A stretch of DNA of 64,000 nucleotides from Cryptomeria japonica (taxonomy: Eukaryota; Streptophyta; Pinopsida; Cupressales; Cupressaceae): assembly GCF_030272615.1 (NCBI RefSeq), contig NC_081415.1:189564270-189628269 (forward strand), in the 5' to 3' direction. Below the pieces are notes generated by a model. That model was not told the origin of the DNA, did no database searches, and worked only from the letters and a program-made list of their open reading frames with translations. Shown here in pieces: positions 22,166 through 34,355 of this stretch. The position numbers were made by a program, and so were the translations under genes. Within the stretch, counting starts at the first letter, position 1. Each line of letters opens with the position of its first letter.

Positions 22166-24929
22166 TAGTGATATATTTTGGAATTAATAGTGCATTAGGT
22201 ATCATTGTTAGGACCTTGATTTTATTCCTTCATTTATCTTTTATTTCCTATATTAAAAACCTCATGGAGCATCCCCTTGGTGTAGTAGAGCTTAAAATGA
22301 AAGTAATTTCTCATCATTATTGCTTAGTTGAACCATTATCTTTTTCTAATCATAAGCTACAAGCTATCCACTGTAAATTGGCACCTCTAGCACTATCGTG
22401 TAGTTTTCCCTTACGGAATTAGGGTTTCGTATTTTTTTGTGCCAACAAATTGCACATGGTTTCTTCATTTGTAATGAATGCATAGTCCATCTCATACATG
22501 TCTTCTACCAACCTAATTGCTAACATACGATACAATTCAAAGAGGTTGAAACTTCGTTGTGTATTAAATCAAAGCACCAAAAATATTTTAAATACTAAGA
22601 GAACATATATTTAAAATATCATATTTTTGAGAGAAAAATCCAATGAAAGTGAGGAAAATATTGTTATGAATATCTCCAATGATATAATATTAGGATTTTT
22701 TAACAAACAACTAGCATAAAAACCAATGTTTAAATTCCTAAGATCACTCATAAACTCTCTAAGACTCTTTTCTAATTTCAATAATAATTAAGTATTCCCA
22801 AATTAATTAATAGATTATGGAATTTGATAAAAATAAAATTTGAGATGCTACCATTTAAAGGCTAGAATTATTTATAATTTGAAATGTTAAATTTATCGTT
22901 TAATTAAACAAATTAATTTTTTTTGTAAATTTTATATTTTGTAATTATATATTTTTTAATGAGATGCAAATAATATGTGATATAAAATACAATTAAAATA
23001 AGAAGTGTAACCTATAGTGGTAGCAACAGATGGAGTGAAGTGTAATGACATGAATGTGTTAACAAAAAGAAGAGTTGACACATATTAATTTACATGATAA
23101 TAAAACATTAAAAAAAATAGTCGACAATCAAACATTAGGAAGAAAAATATATATACATTTTTATGGTATATATACATGAAATAAAACAAATAATAACATT
23201 TTGCCACATCAAATAAAATATATTTTTATTGTTGTTTGAAAAAGAATCAACATGGAACAAATTATAATTTAATAGACAATAGAGAAAGGGTATACAAAGT
23301 ACTTAAATACATGTTGAGTCTAATTAAGATGTTCAAATTAATGAAAATGCTCACAGTCAAATTAGATCCAATTCGAATAAATTTTTTTTTACCAATTGAA
23401 CTCTGTCCATATGAAGTTTGATAATGCAAATTATGAATGTGTACCACCAATGGTGATGGATGAATGAACTATTCTTCAACATACAACATTAATAGCCTGT
23501 CAACCACCAAATGTTCGAAGAGAGATTTAATTAATATATGTATGGATAAATGTTATACATTAGGATGAATATGATAAGCTTCTTTATTTGTCAAAGGAAG
23601 ACAATATTTGATACAAACACACAAAAAAAGATGCTAAGGTTTTCTTGTCGCACTATGAATGCTACTAACGTAAATATCTTAAATACATATATCCGACAAC
23701 AAAAGAGATTTCAATTTTGAGGTGACTATCCTTTTTTAATAACAAAGTCAATATAAATACACATAGGTATCACATAGGTATCTCATATCCATGTCACCTT
23801 GGAGGGAGAAAGCTAATAGCTTTCAATTCAATGTACTAAATTAATTTCAATGTGTACTTGTGATGCGTGACCTACAAGAATGCAAATTAATAGGAAATTT
23901 GGTGGCAAAAAAATTGTACACAAGTTTTATTAAAAAATATTTATAAATGTCTGTCAATTCTTAATATTCATGACAAGGAGGTACTTTAAAGGGCAAAGAA
24001 ATGATAGGGGACCTTACCTAGCTAGGGTTCATTCAACCATCTTATCTCTCAAATATGTACAATTTTAGTACTTCTAAAAGATAAAATGAGAACATGTGAT
24101 TAATGTTGGGTGAGATTTATTGGAATTTACTTTCATAGTTTTAAGTAAAATTTTGTGAAATTTATTGAGATTTGACTGAGTAGGTAGTTTCAAATTGTTG
24201 TGAAAATCAATTAAAAGTTAAATAATTGAATCATATAAAAACAGTTTATTTTTTAGTTTGGTCATATTTTTTAGTTTGAATTTTGTTTGGGTCAATCTAA
24301 AAAGAAAAAAAAATTAAGATATTGTGCAATTATAGAAATATTATTAGTATTTATGTTTTTATATAAGATTACTATGTTTTCAAAGAATATATCTTTTTAA
24401 ATTTTCTAATACTTTATAAAATTATGTTTTATGTTTGAGTTTTTGTGCTTCTTTCTATTCAATTTTTTTGGGTATCTTTTCAGTTATTCATGTGAATGCT
24501 GTTTTTTCTTATATATAATAATTTTGTCCTCCAAGATTCTTTTCTTCACTTTAATTTAGGTAACATGTTCTACTATAGTTCAACTTTATTTAATAAAAAT
24601 AAAATATTTAAATTAAATTGCTGAAAACCCAATCTATCAAAATGCGGAAAAATTGAAACTAACATAGGAAATATTGTCTTCCTTAATATTTGGAATTCAA
24701 CTTCTTTAATAATTTTTAAAAAAATACTGTCCTCCTTTGAAAAGGAAATCATTTGACAGGCAAAATGGACCGTGAAATTTAACGTGTTAGAAGACCCCAC
24801 CACAAGTAATGTTAACACGTGAAGGGACACGCCCCCAATTTTTTGGCCCGGAAAATAGGGAACAAATTCTTTGCACGTCCCTTGACATTAAAGGATTCCA
24901 TGTGAAAAACGCTAGACGGAAAAAAAGGA
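22166..24929. other. AT-rich region without recognisable genes or elements
   Basis: Only short ORFs of low complexity occur. No LTR ends, primer sites or protein motifs were found. A slightly more GC-rich patch at 24770-24920 contains CACGTG-type words but no gene structure I can support. Confidence 0.4.
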
Positions 24930-25790
24930 GGATCCGTGCATATAAGCAAATGTTTGTTTTTCCCAAAAGAGTGTATTTTCATTTCATGTTTTAGGTACTG
25001 CCATCTATATGAATATATCTTGAGGTGTGACCTAAATTTGAGTGTGGACAAAGTAAATTTATTGTACATATAATGTATAATTTTAGATTCTTTTTCTATG
25101 GTATTAAGTTTTGGTTATTTGACAAAATTTAATAGGTGATGGGTTCATTTATAATTGCATTTCATCAAAGTCATATTTTGTATGATCTTAATCTCATCTC
25201 TTACAACATCAAGGTCTCAACTTAACAAAATTTGATAAGTGATGGGTTTGTGCATAACCATATTTTGTCAAAGTCATATTCTGCATAATCCTAAACTCAT
25301 CCCTTATAGCAAATGAAAAATAAGGTGGATTTGTGCATACGCAAATGTTTTTCTTTTCAAATAAGTATAGTTTCATTTCATATTTTAGGTACTCCCCTCT
25401 ATCTCTATGAATATATCTTGAGATGTGGCGTAAATTTGAGTGTAGACAAAGTAAGTTTATGTCACATTTAGTTAACGACATGTTATGCATGATTCTAGCT
25501 TCATCTCTTATGGTTTTAAGATCATGTATGTAACAAAATTTCAAAAGTGGTAGGTTCCTTTATAACCACATTTCATCAAAGTCACATTGTGTATGATCCT
25601 AACCTCATCCCTTATAGCATCAAGGTCTCAACTTTACACAATTTGATAAGTGATGGGCTTGTTCAAAACCACATTTTGTTAAAGTCATATTGTGCATGAT
25701 CCTAACGTCATCTCTTATAGCATCAAGGTTTCGTACTTAAGAAAACTTGATACGTGGTGTGGTGCGCTCATTCATAATCATTCAACTTCA
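24930..25790. repeat. Degenerate tandem array, about 100-bp unit, inside a ~400-bp duplication
   Basis: The block 'GTGCATA.AAGCAAATGTTT ... TGAATATATCTTGAG.TGTG.C.TAAATTTGAGTGT.GACAAAGTAA' occurs at about 24935-25055 and again at 25332-25455. Between and after these, a ~100-bp unit with 'ACAAAATTTGATAAGTGATGGG', 'CATTTCATCAAAGTCATATTGTG' and 'ATGATCCTAAC.TCATCTCTTATAGCATCAAGGTCTC' style blocks recurs at about 25124, 25228, 25534, 25637 and 25741. The ORFs at 24812-25069 and 25209-25544 lie in these repeats and are not supported as genes. Confidence 0.75.
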
Positions 25791-26490
25791 CTAAAAAGCC
25801 AAGATTCCATTTACTTAAATTTCTTTGCAAATATTAAAGATAAAAGAAATTATACTTTATTTTTTAAAAACTATATAAACAACACTTATAACACTAGAAC
25901 CTAAATTTGATGGTAGTATAACCATATATCATTATATTAAGAAGACTGTATCACTTGAAAGGGGAAATATGTATAATGGAGTAACAAAATAAGTAATTAA
26001 TATGAGTTAAAAAGTTATAATATAATTAAAATGCCCTTCGACATTTAATGAAATGAAAAGAAAGGATCAGTTGGCTTTGTGTATAGTTTGATGTTGTGTT
26101 GTTGAAGACTAAGGCTTAGTGATTTGTATTCTAATATTAGATTTGGTTATGGAATGCTTTGACAAAAAGTTTGTACTATTTTTTTGTTCTTTGAATAGAA
26201 TTTGTGCTTATGGAAGTAAAATTTTCTCATATAATCAACCTTTCTAAGATAAAATGATCTATGAAGTTCTAACTATCTAAAACTTGTTTGTCTCATCTCC
26301 TAGAATTTGAATATGTAAAACAAACAATGTTGATGGACACCTTTGAGAAGTTTCCAAGGCAAGAGATTTGTAATCAAGTCTCTTTCTGAAATTTGGACCA
26401 TGGGGTCATGTCATTTGTGTGAAACTCTATTGTAGAGTTAATAATAATGGCAAAATGGAGTTGAAGGTTGAATATTTTTATATGTTAATG
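25791..26490. other. AT-rich region without recognisable genes
   Basis: No protein motif, LTR border or repeat that I can name. Confidence 0.35.
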
Positions 26491-26560
26491 TGTTGAACAC
26501 TATTGGATGCTGACAGGGGGGTGTGAATCAACATATATTAAAACTTAAACAAGTAAAACT
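26491..26560 (-). repeat. Terminal fragment of an LTR interrupted by element D
   Basis: Begins TGTTGAACA and carries an AGGGGGGTGTGAATCA block at the distance from the end at which the other copia-style LTRs here have theirs (compare the reverse complement of 19180-19232). It stops at 26560, where the D LTR begins TGTTGGCAAGAGAC, so D probably inserted 70 bp into an older LTR. Confidence 0.45.
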
Positions 26561-26574
26561 TGTTGGCAAGAGAC
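26561..26574 (+). repeat. Element D 5' LTR, piece 1 of 4
   Basis: TGTTGGCAAGAGAC, identical to the first 14 bases of the solo LTR of the same family (read on the minus strand from 35485). The next piece resumes at 34309 after the chromovirus; the last five bases are duplicated there. Confidence 0.85.
26570..26574. repeat. Target-site duplication GAGAC, left copy
   Basis: Identical to 34309-34313 and immediately flanks the outer ends of the two chromovirus LTRs. Confidence 0.95.
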
Positions 26575-28071
26575 TGGTGTAGGAGCACCTTATCAACAAG
26601 CTATTCATGACCCTAAGGATGAAGACTAGGATCATTAGGGTGTCTTAGTGTGTTTTGTGTTTCATGTATGAAATAAACCCCACCATGTAAGCCCATGTCA
26701 CCAATTAGGCAATTTGAGAAGCCAATTGGGACAATGTGGTAAAAAGGGCTAATAGATGGTCTACATTTGTGTTTGATAGGTTTTAGACAAGTTTTATGTG
26801 TGTTTGGTTGGTCCATGTATGTAGATCCCAACCTTAGAGAGTATGACAACTTTTTGTGCAAAATTGCAAAAATGCAACTTTTGGTGAAAAAGTGCAACTT
26901 TTTGTAAATCGGTTGGGAGAAGCCTTTCAACAGCTCCAACCTACTCCAAATTCGGTTTGAAACCATTGGAGAGTTGTATAATCCTTGTGGGAATGATTCC
27001 CAATGTTGTTGATATTGGAATTGGAGTTTGACAATCAATAATGCACAAAATACTACAATTTTCCCAGAAATTCTGAGTTTGCAGGAGTTGTACATGCTTG
27101 TACAGATTGATTTGGATCCCACCATCCATGGAGTAAATAGGGAGATCAAATAGATTTCATTTGGTGGAGGTATGAGGTCTTGACTATTCCGGAGTAGAGA
27201 GAACCCTCCATTCTTTTGACTGTAACCCGAAAATTGAGGGTTTGGAGAGGGTTTTGAACAAAAATGGCTTTATCTTGCACTCCAGTCCATTAGAAGACTC
27301 TTCCTTTGGAGGGATGCAAGATAAGCCTCTTTAATTTTTTTTTTTGATGGTGTGTAGCAGGGAAAAATTTGTTGTGCGGAGAAAAGAGCGAGATTAGGTA
27401 GGCATCTCTATGTGACTACCTAGGACAAGTTTTAGGATAGTCATCATAAGTTGTCATAGCGGTGGATTCCAGGCATGTAACCCTATAATTATAGGTTTCT
27501 AAATACCCCCCACATGCTCATAGAGTTTAGTTTCCATTTGGTGTACCGGTAAAGGTAGTTGCTTTGGAAAATAGGGCTAATTACCCCTATTAGGTCTCTT
27601 AACCTCTGAAGGGAACAAACTTTGTATCTATAGATCTGGCCAAACCATTTGGGGGATCAATAAAAATTCCAAAAGGGTGTCTAAAATGCTAAGTTGTTTG
27701 TATGGGTGTGTGGAACATTTTTGAGTTAAGGTCCATTCTATCGTCAAATAGGGCTACAAGTCGAGGGGGTAGGTTTACAAAGGAGGTATAAGGAATTGGT
27801 GCCCTAAACCTAAACCAGTGTTTGGAAGAGTCTTTAGATGACATGTGTTGGCCAAATTTAAAATCCCAAGGAGTAGAGGTCATTGATAAAGCATGTTTGA
27901 GGAGTTGAAGCCTTTTACTCATCTTGAGTAGGCCTAAGCATAGTGAATGAGTGTGTAGTTTCATCCAAGGTGAAGAGTCCTTCCTTGTAGGACCCTTGTG
28001 TTTAGTTAGGGAGTCACTAGCCTAACCTTTTTTGGGATTGTCATTAGGATTTTGGGTAGGCCTCTGCATCA
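26575..28071 (+). repeat. 5' LTR of chromovirus copy 1
   Basis: TGGTGTAGGAGCACC ... CTCTGCATCA, 1497 bp, bounded on the left by the GAGAC duplication and on the right by the primer site. ORFs inside it (for example 26613-27149 minus) recur in the 3' LTR and are not genes. Confidence 0.95.
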
Positions 28072-28073
28072 AG

Positions 28074-28086
28074 TGGTATCAGAGTG
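28074..28086 (+). promoter_or_regulatory. Primer-binding site, tRNA-iMet type
   Basis: TGGTATCAGAGTG, two bases after the LTR; one mismatch (GTG for GC) from the common plant motif. Confidence 0.9.
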
Positions 28087-28118
28087 AAGGAGTGTCCTTC
28101 GGAAAAGAAGAAGACAAG

Positions 28119-29260
28119 ATGTCGGAAGAAGAAGGACCCCATGAGGCACCTTCAAGAATGACCAATGTACAATTGAATGTCTTGGTGAAGAAGTAGATGG
28201 CAGAGAGCATAGCAGTCAGGGATGAAAATTAGGCCTTGAGAAACGAGATGGATCGGTTGAAGGAAAGAGTGGAGAGGGGAGAGAGAGACCCTAGAGAAGA
28301 AGGGGATGAAGAGGAGATCCCTATGCAGGAAGAGCTAGAGGTGCATGCAGACCAGAGATCCCTAATGAGTGTCCTCAAGTCCATGGAGAGAAGAACAATG
28401 GATGTGAAGATGGATCTGCCAGTATTTGCGAGCAAGATTGAACCTGATACAGTGATGGAGTGGATAGACTCCTTGGACAATTTTTTTGAAAGTGAAGACA
28501 TACCAGACCACCAGAGGGTGAAGATGGCCCAATCCAAGATGAAGAGGCTGCACTAACTTAGTAGACTTTCATCTAGGATGAGAGGGTGAAAGAGGGAAAG
28601 AGAACAGTAGCTACATGGAAGAAGATGTTGGCTTTGGTGAAAGAATCATATGTCCCAATGGATTACAATATCCAATTGCATAAGAGGAGACAGAATTCGA
28701 AACAAAAGGAGATGGACGTGAGTTCCTATACCAAGGATTTCATGAAGTTGTGTGTGAGGACTAAGGTGAAAGAGAGTGAAGATGAGAAGGTAGCAAGGTA
28801 TCTCAATGGGTTGAGATTTACAATCCAAGAATACTTGAATCTCCACACCCCAGAGATAGTCCAAAAGTGCTTTCAATTGGCACTGAAGGTGGAGGAGAAG
28901 TTGAAGAGAAGGCAAGAGAAAAATGGAAGAGGTAAAGGGAGACAACAGAGAGGAGGAAGAGGCCCTTTCAAAGGTAGAAGAAATGGTTTTGGTTACTAGG
29001 GAGACTCTAACCAGGAAGGAAATAAAGGAGAGAGCAGTTACAACCAAGGAGGGGGCTACAATCCAAGAGGAAGTTTTAGGGGTAGGAGACCACCCTCTAG
29101 AGGAAAATCCCAAGGAAGAGGAACTCGTAGGTGCTACAACTATAACCAAGAAGGGAACATGGCCAATAGATGTCCGGAGAAGGCTTCTAGCTCCATGGGA
29201 GAAAGGAGAAGCAATTTGCTGCAAGAATTTGATTGTCAAAGTGTGGCAAGTGTAAACACT
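28119..29260 (+). pseudogene. Chromovirus Gag, copy 1
   Basis: The start ATG at 28119 lies 32 bp after the primer site. Order: charged coiled-coil-like N-terminus, capsid core ('VMEWIDSLDNFFE', then after a frameshift near 28560 'TWKKMLALVKESYVP', 'SYTKDFMKLCVR', 'VARYLNGLRF'), Arg/Gly-rich linker, and a zinc knuckle near 29132-29180. In that knuckle the second Cys reads Tyr and the His reads Asn (CYNYNQEGNMANRC), so zinc binding should be lost. Stops at 28191-28193, 28230-28232 and 28997 also break it. It would package the element RNA if intact. Confidence 0.88.
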
Positions 29261-29976
29261 TATAAAAGTGTTAATGCTCATGATAGCTATGGCTATCCTG
29301 AAAGAGGAGAGGCTCTAATGATGAGGAAAAAAGTAACCACCATGAAGGTACCTGATAAGGAGCCTACACAAAGGAAATCTCTTTTCAAAACCACTTGCAA
29401 GGCAGGAGGAAAGGTATACAAGGTTCTGATAGACTCCAGATCCACTAAAAATTTTGTATTACTGAAAATGGTAGAAAAGCTTAAACTTGGGAAGCTGCCT
29501 CACCCTTATCCCTATAAGGTCTCATGGCTCACCTAAGGTCAGCAAGTAGTGGTGGAAGAGCAGGCTTGGTGGAGTTTAAGATTGGATCTTACAAGGATAG
29601 ATTGCTATTTGACATAGCCAAAATGGATGCATGCCATCTCTTGTTTGGGAGACCATGGCAGTATGACTTGAAAGCTCATCATGATGGGTTGAAAAACACC
29701 TACTCAATCACCAAAGATGGGAAGGTGATGGAACTCTTACCTCTCATAGAGGAAGAGATGGAATCAAAAGGGAAGGATACAAGAGTGTTGATAGTAGAAG
29801 GAAAATAGTTCATGAAGGAGATTGCAGAGAAAGGTGCAGTTTACTATGCCCTCATACCTAGTCCCAAGGTGACAAGGAAAGAGAAGTTTGCAGAAGAGAA
29901 AGAAGGAGGACCAAAGCACCTAGACCCGACAGTCAGATAGTGTCTTGATAAGAATCAAGGCATCATCTCAAATGGA
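29261..29976 (+). pseudogene. Chromovirus protease and linker, copy 1
   Basis: The retropepsin signature appears as LIDSRST at about 29428, where LIDSGST is the usual form, so the conserved Gly after the catalytic Asp-Ser is replaced by Arg. The second half follows in another frame from 29524 ('DACHLLFGRPWQYD', the conserved LLGRPW region). The linker to reverse transcriptase contains further stops. Confidence 0.8.
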
Positions 29977-31260
29977 ATGCCAAGGTCCCTACCACTGGTA
30001 AGGGACATCAGCCATTGCATAGATCTGATCCCTGGATCTACATTGCCAAAAAAAGAAGCCTACAAGCTCACCCCAGACCAGAATGCAGAAATGGCAAAGC
30101 AAATTGAAGAGTTTCTTGAATCAAGACTAATTGGCAAGATTCTAAGAAACATGTGCAGTACTGGTAGTCCTTGCACCCAAGAAAGAAGGGACTTGGAGGC
30201 TTTGTACAGACTCAAGAGCCATCGACAAGATAACCATAAGGTATAGGTTCCCAATCCTTAGAATAGAGGATTTACTTGATTTCTTAGGGAGTGCCAAGTA
30301 TTTTACAAAAATGGATCTAAAAAAGTGGATACCATTAGATTAGAATAAGGGCAAGGGATGAATGGAAGACATCTTTTAAAACTAATGAAGGGTTGTATGA
30401 ATAGAAAGTCATGCCATTTGGGTTGCCCAATGCCCCTAGTACCTTTATGAGGTTAATGGATGAAGTTTTGGTGGAATTCATAGGAAAGTTTGTCATAGTA
30501 TATCTAGATGATATCTTGATCTTTAGTCACACAAGGGAAGAACACCTCAAACACATAGATATGGTTCTCAAGAGGCTACATGAAGAGCAACTAATTATCA
30601 ATTTGGATAAGTGTTTGTTCATGTAGGAGGAGATCATCTACTTGGGTTTTTTAATCTCACAAGGTGAGTTGAAAATGGACCAAGAGAAGGTAAGTGCTAT
30701 ACTGTCTTGGCCTACACCTAGAACTATGAATTATGTCTGAAGTTTCCATGGGTTAGAAACTTTTTATAGGAAGTTCATAAGAGGATTTAGTCATGTTTGT
30801 GCACCCATGCTTGACACCATAAAGGGAGGAAAAAAGTGTAGGTTCAGTTAGACCAAAGAGGCAGATGATTCATTTGAGACATTGAAGAAGAAGGTTGCAG
30901 AACAACTAGTCCTTGCCTTACCAGACTTCAATATGATATTTCAGGTGGAATGTGATGCAAGCCACATGGCTATTGGAGCAGTGCTTAGTTAGGAAGGAAG
31001 GCCTATTGGTTTTTTCAGTGAAAAGCTAAATGATGCTAAGAAAAGATACTCATCTTATGACTTGGAGATGTAGTCTTTGAAGAAGTGGAAGCACTATTTA
31101 TTACCAAAGGAGTTTATAGTTTTTACTGATAATCAGGCATTCAGTTTCATAAATAGCCAAGAGAAGCTAAACCACTGACACATGAAATGGGTAGAGACCC
31201 TACAAGCCTTCACATTCACCCTCAAACACAAGAAGGGAGTTAAGAACAAAGTTGTAGATG
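29977..31260 (+). pseudogene. Chromovirus reverse transcriptase and RNase H, copy 1
   Basis: RT fingers ('LPLVRDISHCIDLIPG'), palm ('FTKMDLK', frameshift near 30325, '[19 protein letters not shown]', 'YLDD' catalytic motif near 30500), thumb and connection, then RNase H ('VECDASHMAIGAVLS', 'FTDNQAF') ending at 'KNKVVDALSRR'. The YLDD aspartates are retained, but frameshifts near 30240 and 30325 and many TAG/TGA codons (several TGG or CAG-like positions) kill the product. Homologous to 5521-6672 on the minus strand. Confidence 0.9.
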
Positions 31261-32460
31261 CTTTGAGCAGGAGGTTCTTAACTGTCCACCAAATTAAGAT
31301 GGAAAGTGTTGGTATTGATTCCTTGAAGAGTATGTATGTTGTTGATGAAGACTTTGGAGAAATATACAAGGTATGTGAAACTTTTGGTGACCGATATCAT
31401 CTTGATTTTTCTGAATTTTTGATACAAAATGGATTGTTGTTCAAAGGAGTGCATTTGTGTATTCGTAAGTGTTCCATGAGGTTGGATATTATTAGGGAGA
31501 AGCATTGTGGAGCCATGGAAAGTTATTTTGGTCTTGATAAGACCCTAGACCTTGTGAAGAGACATTATTTTTGGCCTAAATTGCAGGCAAATGTAAGAAA
31601 GTTTGTGGAGACATATGTTATATGTCAGAAAGCCAAGGGGAAGTCTACAATTATAGGTTTGTATCAGCCCTTACCCATTCCTTCTAGGCCATGGGAGAGC
31701 ATAAGTATGGACTTTGTGTTGGGTCTTCCTAGAACAAGGAGAAGATTTGACCGTGTCTTTGTAGTGGTGGAAAGGTTTAGTAAAATGGCTCATTTCTTTC
31801 CATATAAGACTTCTTGTGATGCATCATATGTTGCAGACCTATTCTTCAAAGAGATGGTCTAGATAAATGGATTGCCCCTAAACATTATTTCAGATAGAGA
31901 TGTGAAATTCATAGGTCACTTTTGAAGGACTCTTTGGAAGAAGTTGGGGACTAACCTAGCTTTCTCATCAACCTACCATCCTCAAACAGATGAGCAGACT
32001 GAAGTTGTCAATAGGTCATTGGGAAACCTACTAAGGTGTTTGACAAGGAAACATGGAGAGAAGTGGGATAACATTTTGTCACAGGCATAATTCTCTTACA
32101 ATGACACCATAAATAAGAGTACCGGTAAATCTCCTTTCCAGATTGTTTATGACATCCACCTAAGGGGAGTGTTGGAGTTAAGATATTTACCCAAAGAAGA
32201 AGCCATTAGTGCAGATGGTGAAACTTTTGCATCAGCCATAAAAGAGGTGCATGACCAAGTCAAGTCTCATCTCCAACAATCTGTCGTGAAATATAAGGCT
32301 CATGCCGATAAGAAGAAGAGAGATGTATGGTTTAATGTTGGGGATTTGGTATGGGTACATTTGAAGAAGGAGAGACACCCAAAAGTAAAATACACCAAAC
32401 TCATGCAGAGGAAGATTGGATCATATTAGATATTGAAGAAGTGTGGACATAATGCCTATG
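31261..32460 (+). pseudogene. Chromovirus integrase, copy 1
   Basis: The zinc-binding HHCC region is partly kept ('REKHCGAMESYFG', 'CQKAKGK'). The core follows with the catalytic Asp in 'SMDFVLGLPRT', a second Asp in 'SDRDVKF', and the third catalytic position in the 'TYHPQTDEQTEVVNR' segment. The C-terminal part shows 'FNVGDLVWVHLKKERHP'. In-frame stops occur at about 31858, 31924 and 32087. Copy 2 at 4625-5520 has the same order but with a deletion between the second Asp and the YHP motif. Confidence 0.9.
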
Positions 32461-32794
32461 AGATCTAGCTTCCTCCCAATCTTGGATTATCACCCATTTT
32501 TAATGTGTGTGATCTTACACTTTTCAAAGGTGATGGCAATGAAGAAGAAGAACCAATGCAGGTTGCAGTAGACAATGACATTCCACGACAAGAATCACCT
32601 AGGTTGAGCAAAGTGTTAGACACTAGAGTCACAAAGAAGACAAGGAATAAGGAGTACATTGAGTACTTGGTGGATTGGCATGAAAAACCAAATTATGAGG
32701 CAGTTTGGATGACAAGTGAGAAAATATCCAATCATGGTGCAGATTTACAAACTCTAATCTCAAGTGGGCTTGAGATCTCTTCTCTTGGGGAGTA
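32461..32794 (+). pseudogene. Chromodomain-like C-terminus and polypurine tract
   Basis: The frame 32505-32790 ends the polyprotein with 'VLDTRVTKKTRNKEYIEYLVDWHEKPNYEAVW', the spacing of a chromodomain (Tyr-Leu-Val-x-Trp, then Trp). This places the element among chromoviruses, whose chromodomain directs integration to particular chromatin. The last 30 bases include a purine-rich CTTGGGGAGTA before the LTR. Confidence 0.8.
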
Positions 32795-34308
32795 TGGTGC
32801 AGGAGCACCTCATCAACAAGATATTCATGACCCTAAGGATTAATACTAGGATCATTAGGGTGTCTTAGTGTGTTTTGTGTTTCATGTATGCAATAAAACC
32901 CACCATGAAAGCCCATGTCACCAATTAGGCAATTTGAGAAGCCAATTGGGATAATGTGGTAAAAAGGGGTAACATATGGTCTAGATTTGTGTTTGATAGG
33001 TTTTAGACAGGTTTTATGTGTTTTTGGTTTTTCCATGTATGTGGATCCCAACCTTAGAGAGTATGACATCTTTTTGTGCAAAATTTTAAAAATGCAACTT
33101 TTGTAGAATGCAACTTCTGGTGCAAAAGTGCAACTTTTTGTAAATTGGTTGGGGGAAGTCTTTCAACAGCTCCAACCTACTCCAAAGTCAGTGGGAAACC
33201 ATTGGAGATTTTTATAAGCCTTGTGGCCATTATTCCCAAGGTTGCTAATGTTGGAATTGGAGTTTGAGAATCAATAATACATAGAATACTACAATTTTCC
33301 CAGAAATTCTGAGTTTGCAGGAGTTGTATGTGCCTGTATGGATTGATCTAGATCCCACCATCCATGGAGTACATAGGGAGATGCAATATATTTCTTTTGG
33401 TGGAGGTCTGAGGTCTTGACTATTCTAGAGTAGAGAGAACCCTCCCTTCTTCTCACTATAACCCGAAAAATTGAGGGTTTGGAGAGGGTTTTGAACAAAA
33501 ATGGCTTTATCTTGCACTCTAGTCCATTAGAAGACTCTTCCTTTGGAGGGATGAAATATAAGCCTCTATAATTTATTTTTTTCATGGTGTGTATCAGGGG
33601 AAACTTTGTTGTGCGGAGAAAAGAGCAAGATTAGGTAGGCATCTCTATGTGACTCCCTAGGACAAGTTTTAGGATGGTCATCATAAGTTATCAAAATGGT
33701 GGATTCCAGGCATGCAACCCTAGAATTAGAGGTTTCTAACTACCCCCTACATTACCATAGAGTCAGGTTTCCATTTGGTGTACTAGTAAAGGTAGTTGCT
33801 TTGGAAAATAGGGCTAATTGCCCCTATTAGGTCTCTTAGCCTCTGAAGGGAACAAACCTTGTATCTACAGATATGGCCAAACCATTTGGGGGATCAATAA
33901 AAATTCCAAAAGGGTGTTTGAAATTCTAAATTTTCTGTATGGGTGTGTGGAACATTTTTGAGTTAAGGTCCATTCTATCGTCAAATAGGGCTACAAGTCG
34001 AGGGGGTAGGTTTACAAAGGAGGTATAAGGAATTGGTGCTCTAAAACAAAACTAGTGTTTGGAAGAGTCTTTAGATGACATGTTTTGTCCAACTTCAAAA
34101 TCCCAAGGAGTAGAGGTCACCGGTAAAGCATGTTTGAGGATTTGAAGTCTTTTACTCATCTTGAGTAGGCCTAAGCATAGTGAATGAGTGTGTAGTTTCA
34201 TCCAAGGTGCAAAGTCCTTCCTTGTAGGACCCTTGTGTGTAGTTAGGGGGTAACTAGACTAACCTTATTTGGGCTTGTCATGAGGATTTTGGGAAGGCCT
34301 CAACATCA
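32795..34308 (+). repeat. 3' LTR of chromovirus copy 1
   Basis: TGGTGCAGGAGCACC ... CAACATCA, 1514 bp, followed directly by the GAGAC duplication. Collinear with 26575-28071 throughout. Confidence 0.95.
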
Positions 34309-34355
34309 GAGACACTGCACAGATCATCTAGTGTTGCAGAGCTAAGGGAAGCTTG
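34309..34355 (+). repeat. Element D 5' LTR, piece 2 of 4 (with GAGAC duplication)
   Basis: GAGAC (34309-34313) is the right target duplication. It continues ACTGCACAGATCATCTAGTG, which matches the solo LTR of the same family right after its own GAGAC (ACTATACAAGTCATCTGGTG read on the minus strand). It ends GCTTG before the solo LTR. Confidence 0.85.

Larger units (their letters stand above)
26575..34308 (+). mobile_element. Full-length chromovirus (Ty3/gypsy), copy 1, decayed
   Basis: Two LTRs of about 1.5 kb, a tRNA-iMet primer site, the order gag-protease-RT-RNase H-integrase-chromodomain, and a perfect 5-bp duplication GAGAC on both sides define a complete 7.7-kb insertion. It landed 14 bp inside the 5' LTR of element D. 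All coding parts carry stops or frameshifts and the LTRs differ at many positions (several per cent by eye), so it is older than the Tat-like insertion at 36181. Confidence 0.95.

Noticed and set aside
24812-25544. Two minus-strand ORFs of 85 and 111 codons that resemble each other.
   Set aside because: Their similarity follows from the underlying DNA duplication (24930-25455); frames are short and lack recognisable domains.
26613-27149. A 178-codon minus-strand ORF.
   Set aside because: It lies wholly in the 5' LTR of the chromovirus and recurs in broken form in the 3' LTR (32833-33081); no protein family is visible.
28646-29281. A 211-codon minus-strand ORF.
   Set aside because: It is the shadow of the plus-strand Gag; its Ser/Leu/His-rich composition is the complement of the Lys/Glu/Arg-rich sense frame.
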